Below, in pieces: positions 1-7,404 of a stretch of 64,000 nt of DNA (position 1 is the first letter of the stretch; each line of letters begins with the position of its first letter). The stretch is from Prochlorococcus sp. AG-363-N20 (GTDB taxonomy: Bacteria > Cyanobacteriota > Cyanobacteriia > PCC-6307 > Cyanobiaceae). The stretch spans positions 1 through 64,000 of the forward strand of contig QCFX01000007.1 in assembly GCA_003280105.1 (NCBI GenBank), given 5' to 3'. The translations under genes and the position numbers were made by a program. The notes beneath the pieces were generated by a model. That model had not been told where the DNA came from and ran no database searches. It saw nothing but the letters and a program-made list of their open reading frames with translations.

Positions 1-187
1 TAACTTTATATTAATTGAGAGCAAAAAATCCTTGGTTAAATTAAGAGAAGAACTAGCATTAAAAAATATATTAGTCAGGGATTGTCAATCCTTTAAAGGG
101 TTGGGAGAGAATTGGCTGCGTATTAGTCTCCAAACAAATTCTGGAAACAAAAGGATCATTAAGGAGATCAAGAAACTTGTTATTTAG
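1..187 (+). CDS. C-terminal end of a CobC/HisC-like PLP aminotransferase (partial)
   Basis: The window opens inside a plus-strand gene read in frame from base 2; 61 codons and a TAG stop at 185-187 are visible. The tail has the arrangement RDCQSF.GL....LRISLQT, which is typical of the last domain of fold-type I aminotransferases of the histidinol-phosphate aminotransferase / L-threonine-O-3-phosphate decarboxylase (CobC) group, where the Arg in the LRI segment binds the substrate carboxylate. The catalytic Lys lies outside the window, so the substrate cannot be decided; a role in cobalamin side-chain synthesis is a family-level guess. Its last 8 bases overlap the 3' end of murG on the other strand. 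Confidence 0.6.
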   Translation, partial: NFILIESKKSLVKLREELALKNILVRDCQSFKGLGENWLRISLQTNSGNKRIIKEIKKLVI

Positions 188-1253
188 CTGCTCTAAGTAA
201 TTCGATTAGATTTCTATTTGCATTAGGAGCTGCAAGACTTTTCATGGCAAGTGACATTAGTTTCAAGGGGTCATTGAACAAATTTTTCCCTATTAATCGA
301 GTTTTCAGAAGTCTTGTCAAAGTATCTAGCAATGCTTTTTCATTAGGAGTATGTTCATGGACAATTACTGCAGCACCTAATTGAGCCGCAATGACAGCAT
401 TGAAATCTTGATGCTTATCTTTAGCCGCGGGATACGGAACAAGAACTGCAGGAGCAGCAGAAATAGCTAACTCACTCAATGCACTAGCTCCTGCTCTACT
501 AACTACAAGATCAGCATGCTGAAGCAATGCAGGGATTTCATTTGAAAAAGTTTTTTCCACAAAGTTTTGGTGAACAAGCTTGCCGACCTCAGGGTCATTG
601 CTACCTGTTAAATGAACAATCCGACATCCTTGGCCAAGCAAAACAGGGAAAGCAGCTCTAGCCATTCGATTCAAACCAACAGCACCTTGGCTCCCACCCA
701 TCACTAAGAGAAGTGGGCCATTGCCAGGCGGAATCCAAGTTGGCAAAGATTGTGATTCGTGAAAAGCTTTTCTCACAGGAGTCCCTGTAATTACTGTTCT
801 ACATTTCGAAAGGTGCTCAGAAGTTACGGGCAAACCAAGTGCAATTTTTTGACAAAACCTGCCTAAGAATCTTGTAACAGTCCCTGGGAAAGCATTTGAT
901 TCATGCAAGATGACTGGCAAGCCACACCACATCGCAGCTAAAATTGCTGGGGCAGCTATATAGCCACCAGTAGTGAAAACAATATCTGTTTTTTGTTCTC
1001 TTAATACATCCCTTACTCTTACAGTTGCTAATAACAATTGAACAAACTGGAGCAATTTTTTGAAGCCTTTTCCTTGAATACCTCCAGCTCGAACAGTTAT
1101 CAGCTCATAACGGTTAGGAACTAGTTGCACCTCTAACCTATCAGGCACTCCAAGCCAATAAATAGACCATGAAAGAGGCAGTTCATCTGCGACTGCAAGG
1201 GCCGGGAAAAGATGGCCGCCAGTACCACTCGCTGCTATTAGAAGCTTAGGCAT
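180..1253 (-). CDS. murG: MurG, UDP-GlcNAc:lipid I GlcNAc transferase
   Basis: MurG transfers GlcNAc from UDP-GlcNAc to undecaprenyl-PP-MurNAc-pentapeptide (lipid I) to make lipid II, at the inner face of the cytoplasmic membrane. The 357-aa length is normal for this GT28 enzyme. Near the start is the Gly-rich donor loop [12 protein letters not shown] (residues 9-20), near residue 187 [10 protein letters not shown], and near residue 255 the [11 protein letters not shown] segment that holds the nucleotide-sugar. It starts with ATG at 1253. It lies alone on the minus strand, with its 3' end overlapping the aminotransferase and its start facing the exported protein at 1304 across about 50 bases, so both promoters must sit in that gap. 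Confidence 0.95.
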   Translation of the reverse strand: MPKLLIAASGTGGHLFPALAVADELPLSWSIYWLGVPDRLEVQLVPNRYELITVRAGGIQGKGFKKLLQFVQLLLATVRVRDVLREQKTDIVFTTGGYIAAPAILAAMWCGLPVILHESNAFPGTVTRFLGRFCQKIALGLPVTSEHLSKCRTVITGTPVRKAFHESQSLPTWIPPGNGPLLLVMGGSQGAVGLNRMARAAFPVLLGQGCRIVHLTGSNDPEVGKLVHQNFVEKTFSNEIPALLQHADLVVSRAGASALSELAISAAPAVLVPYPAAKDKHQDFNAVIAAQLGAAVIVHEHTPNEKALLDTLTRLLKTRLIGKNLFNDPLKLMSLAMKSLAAPNANRNLIELLRAAK

Positions 1254-1303
1254 TAAACCAAGCGCAGAGTGTCCATGCCAGTTAAGTTATCCGAATTACA
1301 GGT

Positions 1304-2065
1304 TTGACCAAGGTGCATTATTTAACAAGAGTTACTTTGGTTACTGGAATGCTATTAGCAATTTCAGCTTTCCCATCTAAAGGTTCTGAACAAAAATTAG
1401 CTCAGTCCGTAGCAATTCACCAGAGTCTCCAAGAAGCCCTAAACAAAAAAGACGTATCTTCTATTAAAAAATTTCTGGCTACTGGAAATTATGCTTCAAC
1501 GTTTATCTATCGATACAACAAGTTTTTAGAAGCTTTCCCTAATGCAACCTGGAAAATCCAAAGGGGGAAACCACTCCAAGATGGGAGTGAACCAATTGAA
1601 GTGACTGTAAATGGCAGTAAAAACTCAGATGGACGTTCTTATATTTTAGAAGCAAAGCAACTATTATCAATCAATACATATCAAGGAAAAATTGTAACTC
1701 AAGAAATTCTAAGTGAACAATCTGTAATTCAAAGTGGAGAAAAACATTTATCAATTGATCTAAATATTCCCGATACTGTTCTTACAGGTACCAATTATGA
1801 TATTGATTTGATACTTATAGAGCCACTAGAAAGCACAATATTAGCTGGTGGACTTATCAGTCTCTCCCAAAATGAAATCAATGATCAGCTTTCTCCATCA
1901 ATAGATCTAGAACCTTTAGCAAGTGGAGGTCTCTTTAAATCAGTCAAAGCGCCCTTACAGCCAGGTATACAAAACTGGGCAGCAATAATAGCTCATCCTA
2001 AAGGCCTTATTTCTATAACGAAAATGGTTAGGGTAGTTAATACTGCTGAGCAAATAACCCTTTAA
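1304..2065 (+). CDS. Exported protein of unknown function
   Basis: I do not recognise a named family. The translation begins with a basic residue and a hydrophobic run (VTLVTGMLLAISAF) that looks like a signal peptide, followed by Lys, Ser and Gln-rich sequence. Residues about 35-140 read like an NTF2-type small alpha/beta domain (IHQSLQEALNKKD, YRYNKFLEAFPNATW), and the second half has alternating beta-strand sequence with a proline-delimited segment resembling an Ig-like module (LNIPDTVLTGTNYDIDLILIEPLE). The start is TTG at 1304 or GTG at 1313; neither has a strong ribosome site. It probably acts in the periplasm or at the envelope. The neighbouring murG is divergent, so shared function is not implied. 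Confidence 0.75.
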   Translation: MTKVHYLTRVTLVTGMLLAISAFPSKGSEQKLAQSVAIHQSLQEALNKKDVSSIKKFLATGNYASTFIYRYNKFLEAFPNATWKIQRGKPLQDGSEPIEVTVNGSKNSDGRSYILEAKQLLSINTYQGKIVTQEILSEQSVIQSGEKHLSIDLNIPDTVLTGTNYDIDLILIEPLESTILAGGLISLSQNEINDQLSPSIDLEPLASGGLFKSVKAPLQPGIQNWAAIIAHPKGLISITKMVRVVNTAEQITL

Positions 2066-2099
2066 TTATCTTTAAATAATAGAGAGAAGTACTCGCAAC

Positions 2100-2148
2100 A
2101 AGATTCTTCCAAGACTAAAGTAGGTATCAATAGTTAGAATCTTTTTTT
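2100..2148 (+). terminator. Possible terminator after the exported protein
   Basis: An 8-bp perfect inverted repeat, AAGATTCT at 2100-2107 and AGAATCTT at 2136-2143, is followed by a T tract ending at 2148. The loop of 28 bases is long for an intrinsic terminator, so this is only a candidate. It lies in the convergent gap between the exported protein and pgk. Confidence 0.3.
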
Positions 2149-2197
2149 ATCACTAATTGTTTAAATATAACTGGCTATACCTTAATCAGATCTGCAT

Positions 2198-3406
2198 TTA
2201 ATTTGCCTCATCTAACGCCGCTACTCCTGGCAGTGTCTTCCCTTCCAACAGCTCAAGACTAGCTCCTCCCCCTGTAGATATATGAGACATCTTTTCTGCA
2301 AGGCCTGCCTTCTCAACAGCAGCAACTGAATCTCCTCCTCCAATGATTGTGCAACAGCCTTTTGAGCTCAATTGAGCCAAAGTAGTCGCAATAGAGTTTG
2401 TTCCATTGGCAAATTTATCAAACTCAAAAACACCCATAGGGCCATTCCAAATCACAGTCTGACAATCTGCCAAAGCATCTTGAAAAACCTGCACTGAATC
2501 AGGACCAATATCTAAGCCCATCCACCCTTCAGGAATCGAATCAATCGCAGTGGTCTGACTTGCAGCATCAGGAGCGAAATTATCTGCCAAAACAACATCA
2601 GTAGGCAATAAGAGTTGAACTCCCTTCGATTTTGCTTTTTCCTCAAGAGCTTTAGCAAGTTCTAATTTGTCCTCTTCAACCAAACTCTTGCCAACCGAAA
2701 GACCACGGGCCTTATAAAAAGTAAAAATCATACCTCCACCAATAAGTACCTTGTCACACTTATCAATTAAGGATTCAAGTACTCCGATTTTGCTACTTAC
2801 TTTTGATCCCCCAACAATTGCCGCTAATGGACGCTTTGGTTCATCAATGGCCCCTTGAAGGTATTTCAATTCTTTTTCCATCAAATAGCCAGCCACACTT
2901 GGGGTTAAAAACTTCGCCACACCCTCAGTAGAGGCATGGGCACGATGCGCTGCGCCAAATGCATCGTTAACGTAAACATCAGCTAATGAAGCAAGGCTTT
3001 TAGCAAATTCAGAATCATTTTTTTCTTCTTGCTCAAAAAAACGGACATTTTCTAGGAGAACAATATCTCCATTAGACATTGCACCAACCTTTGTTTCAGC
3101 ATCAGAGCCAACGCAACTAACCGTCTTAATCACCGTTTTTCCTAAGAGCTCAGACAGGCGCTGGGCTACAGGAGACAAACGCATGGTCTCATTCACTTTC
3201 CCCTTTGGCCTACCAAAGTGGGCTGCAAGGATTACTCGCGCCCCTTTTGCTAAAAGATCATTAATTGTTGGCAGTGCCGCGCGTATACGCGTATCGTCAG
3301 TAATCGAGCCTGTCTCATTTAAAGGCACATTGAAATCCACTCGCACCAAAACACGCTTGCCAGTTAGATCCTCTGCACTGAGAGTAGAGAGGGAACGCTT
3401 CGCCAT
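2198..3406 (-). CDS. pgk: Phosphoglycerate kinase
   Basis: Pgk interconverts 3-phosphoglycerate + ATP and 1,3-bisphosphoglycerate + ADP, in the Calvin cycle by day and glycolysis at night. The 402-aa length is that of the family. Visible signatures are [12 protein letters not shown] near residue 20, the substrate loop AAHFGRPKG near 60, [13 protein letters not shown] near 117, VGGSKVSSK near 200 and the C-terminal nucleotide and glycine-rich segments GGGDSVAA and STGGGASLE. The start is ATG at 3406. It is divergent from the usp gene at 3538, with a 131-base shared upstream region that contains a hairpin. Confidence 0.97.
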   Translation of the reverse strand: MAKRSLSTLSAEDLTGKRVLVRVDFNVPLNETGSITDDTRIRAALPTINDLLAKGARVILAAHFGRPKGKVNETMRLSPVAQRLSELLGKTVIKTVSCVGSDAETKVGAMSNGDIVLLENVRFFEQEEKNDSEFAKSLASLADVYVNDAFGAAHRAHASTEGVAKFLTPSVAGYLMEKELKYLQGAIDEPKRPLAAIVGGSKVSSKIGVLESLIDKCDKVLIGGGMIFTFYKARGLSVGKSLVEEDKLELAKALEEKAKSKGVQLLLPTDVVLADNFAPDAASQTTAIDSIPEGWMGLDIGPDSVQVFQDALADCQTVIWNGPMGVFEFDKFANGTNSIATTLAQLSSKGCCTIIGGGDSVAAVEKAGLAEKMSHISTGGGASLELLEGKTLPGVAALDEAN

Positions 3407-3471
3407 GACGGGTGCTTTGAATTAGAAAACGCCTGAGATTAACCCTTGGTTGGATCAATTGGGTTGTTTTG

Positions 3472-3494
3472 AAGGCAGTTGAGCAAACTGTCTT
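3472..3494. other. Stem-loop in the pgk/usp divergent gap
   Basis: AAGGCAGTT at 3472-3480 pairs with AACTGTCTT at 3486-3494 (nine pairs, one of them G-U) around the loop GAGCA, and TT follows on the plus strand. It would fold in the 5' leader of usp or of pgk depending on where transcription starts. Whether it is a leader structure, a short-RNA terminator or an operator cannot be told from sequence. Confidence 0.35.
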
Positions 3495-3537
3495 TTACTA
3501 AGACAAAATTAAATCAAGTTTTGGAATCAGAAAAAGC

Positions 3538-3921
3538 ATGTTCGAAAGGATACTTTTTCCAATAGACCAAAGCAGAGAAGGGCTAGAAACAGCCAGCAAA
3601 GCAATTGAACTCGCAGAAAATCACAAAAGTCACATGATCATGCTCTCCGTTATTCAGCCAGACAGAGCAGAAATGAAGAGTTCAGAGATAGTCGCATCGC
3701 TCTTAGATCGTGCTAAGCAGGAAATAGAGCAAGCTGGGATTACATGTGAGGTAATCAAGAAAGAAGGAAAACCAGCCTTCGTGATCTGTGATATTGCAGA
3801 TGACTTAAATGTAGATGTAATAGTCATGAGAACAAGAGGTATCAATCTCGATCATGAGGATGAAAGTACCGCTTCACAAGTGATTCAATTTGCCCCCTGC
3901 CCAGTCTTAGTAGTCCCGTGA
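3538..3921 (+). CDS. Small UspA-domain protein
   Basis: A single universal-stress-protein domain of 127 aa, starting MFERILFPIDQSREG and ending QFAPCPVLVVP, both hallmarks of the fold. The ATP-binding motif of the UspFG type (G-2X-G-9X-G-S/T), which normally lies just before the APCPVLVV strand, is not present; the segment reads RTRGINLDHEDESTASQ. It is therefore probably a non-nucleotide-binding, UspA-like member. Its stop overlaps by 4 bases the GTG start of the RbgA-like GTPase, and that gene is in turn joined to an RluD-like gene, so the three are likely cotranscribed. Confidence 0.85.
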   Translation: MFERILFPIDQSREGLETASKAIELAENHKSHMIMLSVIQPDRAEMKSSEIVASLLDRAKQEIEQAGITCEVIKKEGKPAFVICDIADDLNVDVIVMRTRGINLDHEDESTASQVIQFAPCPVLVVP

Positions 3922-4781
3922 GCAAGCCGACAATACAGTGGTATCCAGGACATATTGCTAAAGCCGAAAAACAGCTCAGCAAAAACCTTGAAAAGGTAGA
4001 TCTAGTAATTGAAGTTAGAGATGCACGAATCCCTCGCTCTACATCTCATCCTCATCTGAACCAATGGATTCAAGGTAAGCAACATCTGTTAGTCATCAAT
4101 CGCAGAGACATGATTCCTACCAAAGCAATGCAAAATTGGGATCAATGCTTACGCCTTGAAGGTCAAAAACCATTTTGGTGCAATGCAAAAGATGGTACTG
4201 GGGTACAACAATTAAAAGAAGCTGCTATCCAAGCTGGGATTGAACTTAATTTGCGTAGGCGTTCTCGTGGCATGAGAGATCGTCCAGTCCGAGCATTAAC
4301 TTTAGGTTTTCCAAATGTGGGGAAATCTGCCCTAATCAATCGATTAGTACGTAAAAAAGTGGTTACAAGTTCCCGCAAAGCAGGGGTTACGCGATCTCTT
4401 CGATGGGTTCGGCTTGGGCAAGAACTTGACCTCCTAGATGCTCCAGGAGTTTTACCGACAAAACTTGAAGATCAAAAATGTGCGTTAAATCTGGCGTTAT
4501 GCGATGACATTGGCCAAGCTGCTTATGAAGTTGAATCAGTTGCGATTTCCTTCTTAAAAATGATCAAGCGATTAGAAAAAAATGCATCCTCAGGTATTTC
4601 TCCAAAATTACTTGAAAAAAGATATGGTTTAGCTGTTCAAGAGGAAATTGCTGATTTTGAAAAATGGCTCTTAATGGTGGCAGGCCGCCATACTTCAGGA
4701 GATACAAGACGAATGGCACAAAGAATCCTGGAAGACTTTAGAAAAAGCCTATTGGGACAAATTGCTCTTGAACTCCCTTAA
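3918..4781 (+). CDS. rbgA: RbgA/YlqF-type ribosome assembly GTPase
   Basis: A circularly permuted GTPase of 287 aa needed, in the family's studied members, for late maturation of the 50S subunit. The permuted order is visible: the G4 element INRRDM near residue 60 comes before G1 GFPNVGKSALINRL near 130 and G3 DAPGVL near 175. The G4 motif is NRRD rather than NKxD, which is a mild variation. The N-terminal IQWYPGHIAKAEKQL is the family signature. The GTG start at 3918 overlaps the stop of the usp gene (GTGA), and the stop shares one base with the next ATG, an arrangement suggesting translational coupling. Confidence 0.9.
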   Translation: MSKPTIQWYPGHIAKAEKQLSKNLEKVDLVIEVRDARIPRSTSHPHLNQWIQGKQHLLVINRRDMIPTKAMQNWDQCLRLEGQKPFWCNAKDGTGVQQLKEAAIQAGIELNLRRRSRGMRDRPVRALTLGFPNVGKSALINRLVRKKVVTSSRKAGVTRSLRWVRLGQELDLLDAPGVLPTKLEDQKCALNLALCDDIGQAAYEVESVAISFLKMIKRLEKNASSGISPKLLEKRYGLAVQEEIADFEKWLLMVAGRHTSGDTRRMAQRILEDFRKSLLGQIALELP

Positions 4782-5761
4782 TGGAGGAGATTCTCACTCA
4801 GACCTTTGGAGAAGGAGAAGGAAAGCTTCAGAAGTTGTGCTATTCCAAGCCATTACCTATGCGTCTCGATCGCTGGCTTGCAAGTCAACTCCTAGAACAA
4901 AGTCGAGCTCGTATTCAAAAGTTTATTGATGCCGGCTTGGTAAGAGTAAATGGCATAAAAGGAGTTGCAAAAACACCTCTTCGCAAGGGAGATGAAGTTC
5001 AATTATGGATTCCACCCCCTGAGCCACTCCCTTATTTAATGCCTGAGGTGATGGACTTAAATGTACTTTTTGAAGATAAGGATCTAATCGTAATTAATAA
5101 ACCTGCAGGCTTGGCAGTGCATCCTGCTCCAGGGAACAAAAATGGAACATTGGTCAATGGTCTCTTGCATCATTGTGAGGACTTGCCAGGTATAAGCGGC
5201 AAACTACGGCCAGGGATTGTTCACCGATTAGATAAAGACACTACTGGATGCATTGTTATTGCAAAAAGCCAGCAAGCTCTCGTAAATTTACAAATTCAAA
5301 TCCAAAAACGAATTGCTTCACGTAACTACTTAGCAATTGTGCATGGTGCTCCGAAAGGCGAAACAGGAATGATAATTGGATGTATAGGGAGACACCCAAT
5401 AGATAGAAAGAAATACGCCGTTGTCGATGAAGATAAAGGAAAATATGCCTGTACACACTGGGCATTGCTTGAAAGACTTAATGACTACTCTCTTCTCAGC
5501 TTCAAGTTAGATACAGGACGTACACATCAAATTCGCGTTCATTGTGCTCATATAGGCCACCCAATTGTTGGAGACCCTACCTATAGCCGTTGCAAAAAAC
5601 TACCAGTTAATCTGTCAGGCCAAATTCTGCATGCCATTAAGCTTGGTTTAAACCATCCCATCACCAACGAACGCATGGAGTTCGAAGCTCCTCTACCAGA
5701 AGAATTTGAAAAGCTATTACGTTTTTTAAGAAAAAAAGTCAATTCTGATTTATCAATCTAG
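4781..5761 (+). CDS. rluD: RluD-family 23S rRNA pseudouridine synthase
   Basis: The 326-aa protein has an N-terminal S4 RNA-binding domain (MRLDRWLASQLLEQSRARIQKFI, from about residue 27) and a RluA-type catalytic domain with VHRLDKDTTG near residue 148, where the Asp is the nucleophile that attacks the uridine. KPAGLAVHPAPG and DTGRTHQIRVH are further family motifs. RluD modifies helix 69 of 23S rRNA in E. coli; the exact target here is inferred. The ATG shares its first base with the stop of the GTPase gene, which joins two ribosome-assembly activities in one unit. The 3' end overlaps the convergent ABC gene by 23 bases. Confidence 0.88.
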   Translation: MEEILTQTFGEGEGKLQKLCYSKPLPMRLDRWLASQLLEQSRARIQKFIDAGLVRVNGIKGVAKTPLRKGDEVQLWIPPPEPLPYLMPEVMDLNVLFEDKDLIVINKPAGLAVHPAPGNKNGTLVNGLLHHCEDLPGISGKLRPGIVHRLDKDTTGCIVIAKSQQALVNLQIQIQKRIASRNYLAIVHGAPKGETGMIIGCIGRHPIDRKKYAVVDEDKGKYACTHWALLERLNDYSLLSFKLDTGRTHQIRVHCAHIGHPIVGDPTYSRCKKLPVNLSGQILHAIKLGLNHPITNERMEFEAPLPEEFEKLLRFLRKKVNSDLSI

Positions 5762-7349
5762 GGCTTACATCAAGAAGTTTTCTAGTGATTTCTGCTTGTG
5801 GCGAATCAAATAATTTCTGACCAGAACCTTCCTCAACAATGCGTCCTTGATCTAGAACTATCAACCTGTGGCAAAAACCCCTAGCCACTGATAAATCATG
5901 CGTGACAAAAATCATTGCAAGCCCTAATTGCTTCTGTAATGAACTCAATAAAGCCAAAACCTCAGATTGAATTTCTGCATCTAACATGCTCACACTTTCA
6001 TCGCATATCAATACTTTGGGGTTCAACGCAAGAGCTCTTGCAATAGCAACTCGCTGCTGTTGCCCTCCTGAAAGTTGATGAGGTAAGCGATTTTCAAACT
6101 CCTCTGGAGGATTGAGGCCAACTGCTTGCAAAAGACTTCTTGTTTGTTCACGAGCCTTGCCAGAACTAGATAAATTGTGAATCAAAAGAGGGTCTGCAAT
6201 TGCTTGCCCTACAGTCATTTTTGGATTGAGGGAAGCAAATGGATCTTGAAAAACCATTTGCATTAATTTGCGCGTTTTCCGCAATGACTGCCCTTGTAAT
6301 TTAAAAATATTCTTTCCTTTTATTTTCACTTCCCCTCCCCGTATGGGAACTAAGCCCATCAGGGCTCTACACAAAGTGCTTTTCCCACAACCTGAAGAAC
6401 CCACTACGCCCAGAGTTTCTCCAGAATGCAATTCAAAACTCACTTCATCAACAGCTTTTATCCACTTTTTGTTCCAAGGAACTCCTCCGCATAAATGCCA
6501 ACAGCGCAATCTATTCACTTCCAAAACTAATTCATCTTGAAGTAATAAAGAGACTCTGTTTCTTTCCCTCTCCCTAGCAGCAGATACAAGTCTTTTCCCT
6601 ATAAATGATTGGGGACTCATTAGCAATTCTTGACTTTGACTTTTCTCGACAATGTGTCCCTGATCAAGAATCGCCATGCTTTCACACCAACGCAAAGCCA
6701 ACGCCAAGTCATGGGTAATAAGCAAAAGTGCAGTCCCAGACTGATTACACAAATTGCTTAATTCAGACATAATCTGATTCGCTATTACTACATCTAAATT
6801 GGTCGTTGGTTCATCAGCGATTATCAACGGTGGTTTCAATGCAAGTGCCAAAGCAATTGCTAAGCGTTGTCGCATTCCGCCACTTAATTCATGGGGATAA
6901 GCATTAAACCGAACATGACTAATTCCTACTTGGTCCAATAATTCCTTTGCTCTTGCTTGCGCCCAAGAGAGATCTTGATGAGGTCTATGAGCTTTAAAAA
7001 TATCAAGCAAATGTCCCCCAACAGTCATCAATGGATTCAATCTTGTCATCGGATCCTGAAAAATAAGACCAACTGCTTCCCCTCTCAAAGTTCGTAATTT
7101 GGCTTGATCCAATTCTCTTGGATCTTGACCTGTCACCACCAGTTTGCCTTTACAAGTACTCCCATAGGGAAGTAGCTGCAGCACAGATTTGGCAACAGTA
7201 CTTTTGCCACAACCAGATGAACCAACCAAGGCAAATCTTTCACCAGACTCAATATTCATGGTCAAACCATTAAGAATCCAACCATCGCTATTTGGATAGC
7301 GCATTGAAAAGTCTTGAATATCTAAAACAAGCCCTGCTAAATCGGGCAT
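5739..7349 (-). CDS. Fused double-ATPase ABC protein of the peptide/nickel type
   Basis: Two complete ABC ATPase domains lie in one chain, in the manner of E. coli YejF or GsiA. Domain 1 has Walker A GSSGCGKST and signature LSGGMRQR with Walker B ADEPTTNLD; domain 2 has GSSGCGKST, LSGGQQQR and Walker B CDESVSMLD. It would energise import of a peptide-like or metal solute, but no permease or binding-protein gene is adjacent, so the substrate is unknown. An in-frame TTG at 7445 would add 32 residues and overlap the rel start; I prefer ATG at 7349, just before the conserved LVLDIQDFSMRYP, giving 536 aa and a 55-base gap to rel. Confidence 0.85.
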   Translation of the reverse strand: MPDLAGLVLDIQDFSMRYPNSDGWILNGLTMNIESGERFALVGSSGCGKSTVAKSVLQLLPYGSTCKGKLVVTGQDPRELDQAKLRTLRGEAVGLIFQDPMTRLNPLMTVGGHLLDIFKAHRPHQDLSWAQARAKELLDQVGISHVRFNAYPHELSGGMRQRLAIALALALKPPLIIADEPTTNLDVVIANQIMSELSNLCNQSGTALLLITHDLALALRWCESMAILDQGHIVEKSQSQELLMSPQSFIGKRLVSAARERERNRVSLLLQDELVLEVNRLRCWHLCGGVPWNKKWIKAVDEVSFELHSGETLGVVGSSGCGKSTLCRALMGLVPIRGGEVKIKGKNIFKLQGQSLRKTRKLMQMVFQDPFASLNPKMTVGQAIADPLLIHNLSSSGKAREQTRSLLQAVGLNPPEEFENRLPHQLSGGQQQRVAIARALALNPKVLICDESVSMLDAEIQSEVLALLSSLQKQLGLAMIFVTHDLSVARGFCHRLIVLDQGRIVEEGSGQKLFDSPQAEITRKLLDVSPRLINQN

Positions 7350-7404
7350 AGGGAGTAGCACGGTTTCTTCAGTCTGAATAACATGAATAAATCGGTTTAG
7401 TCCG

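Noticed and set aside
3183-3425. Open frame of 80 codons on the plus strand opposite the start of pgk
   Set aside because: It is antisense to a highly conserved enzyme, has low-complexity Arg/Ser-rich sequence and no family resemblance or ribosome site.
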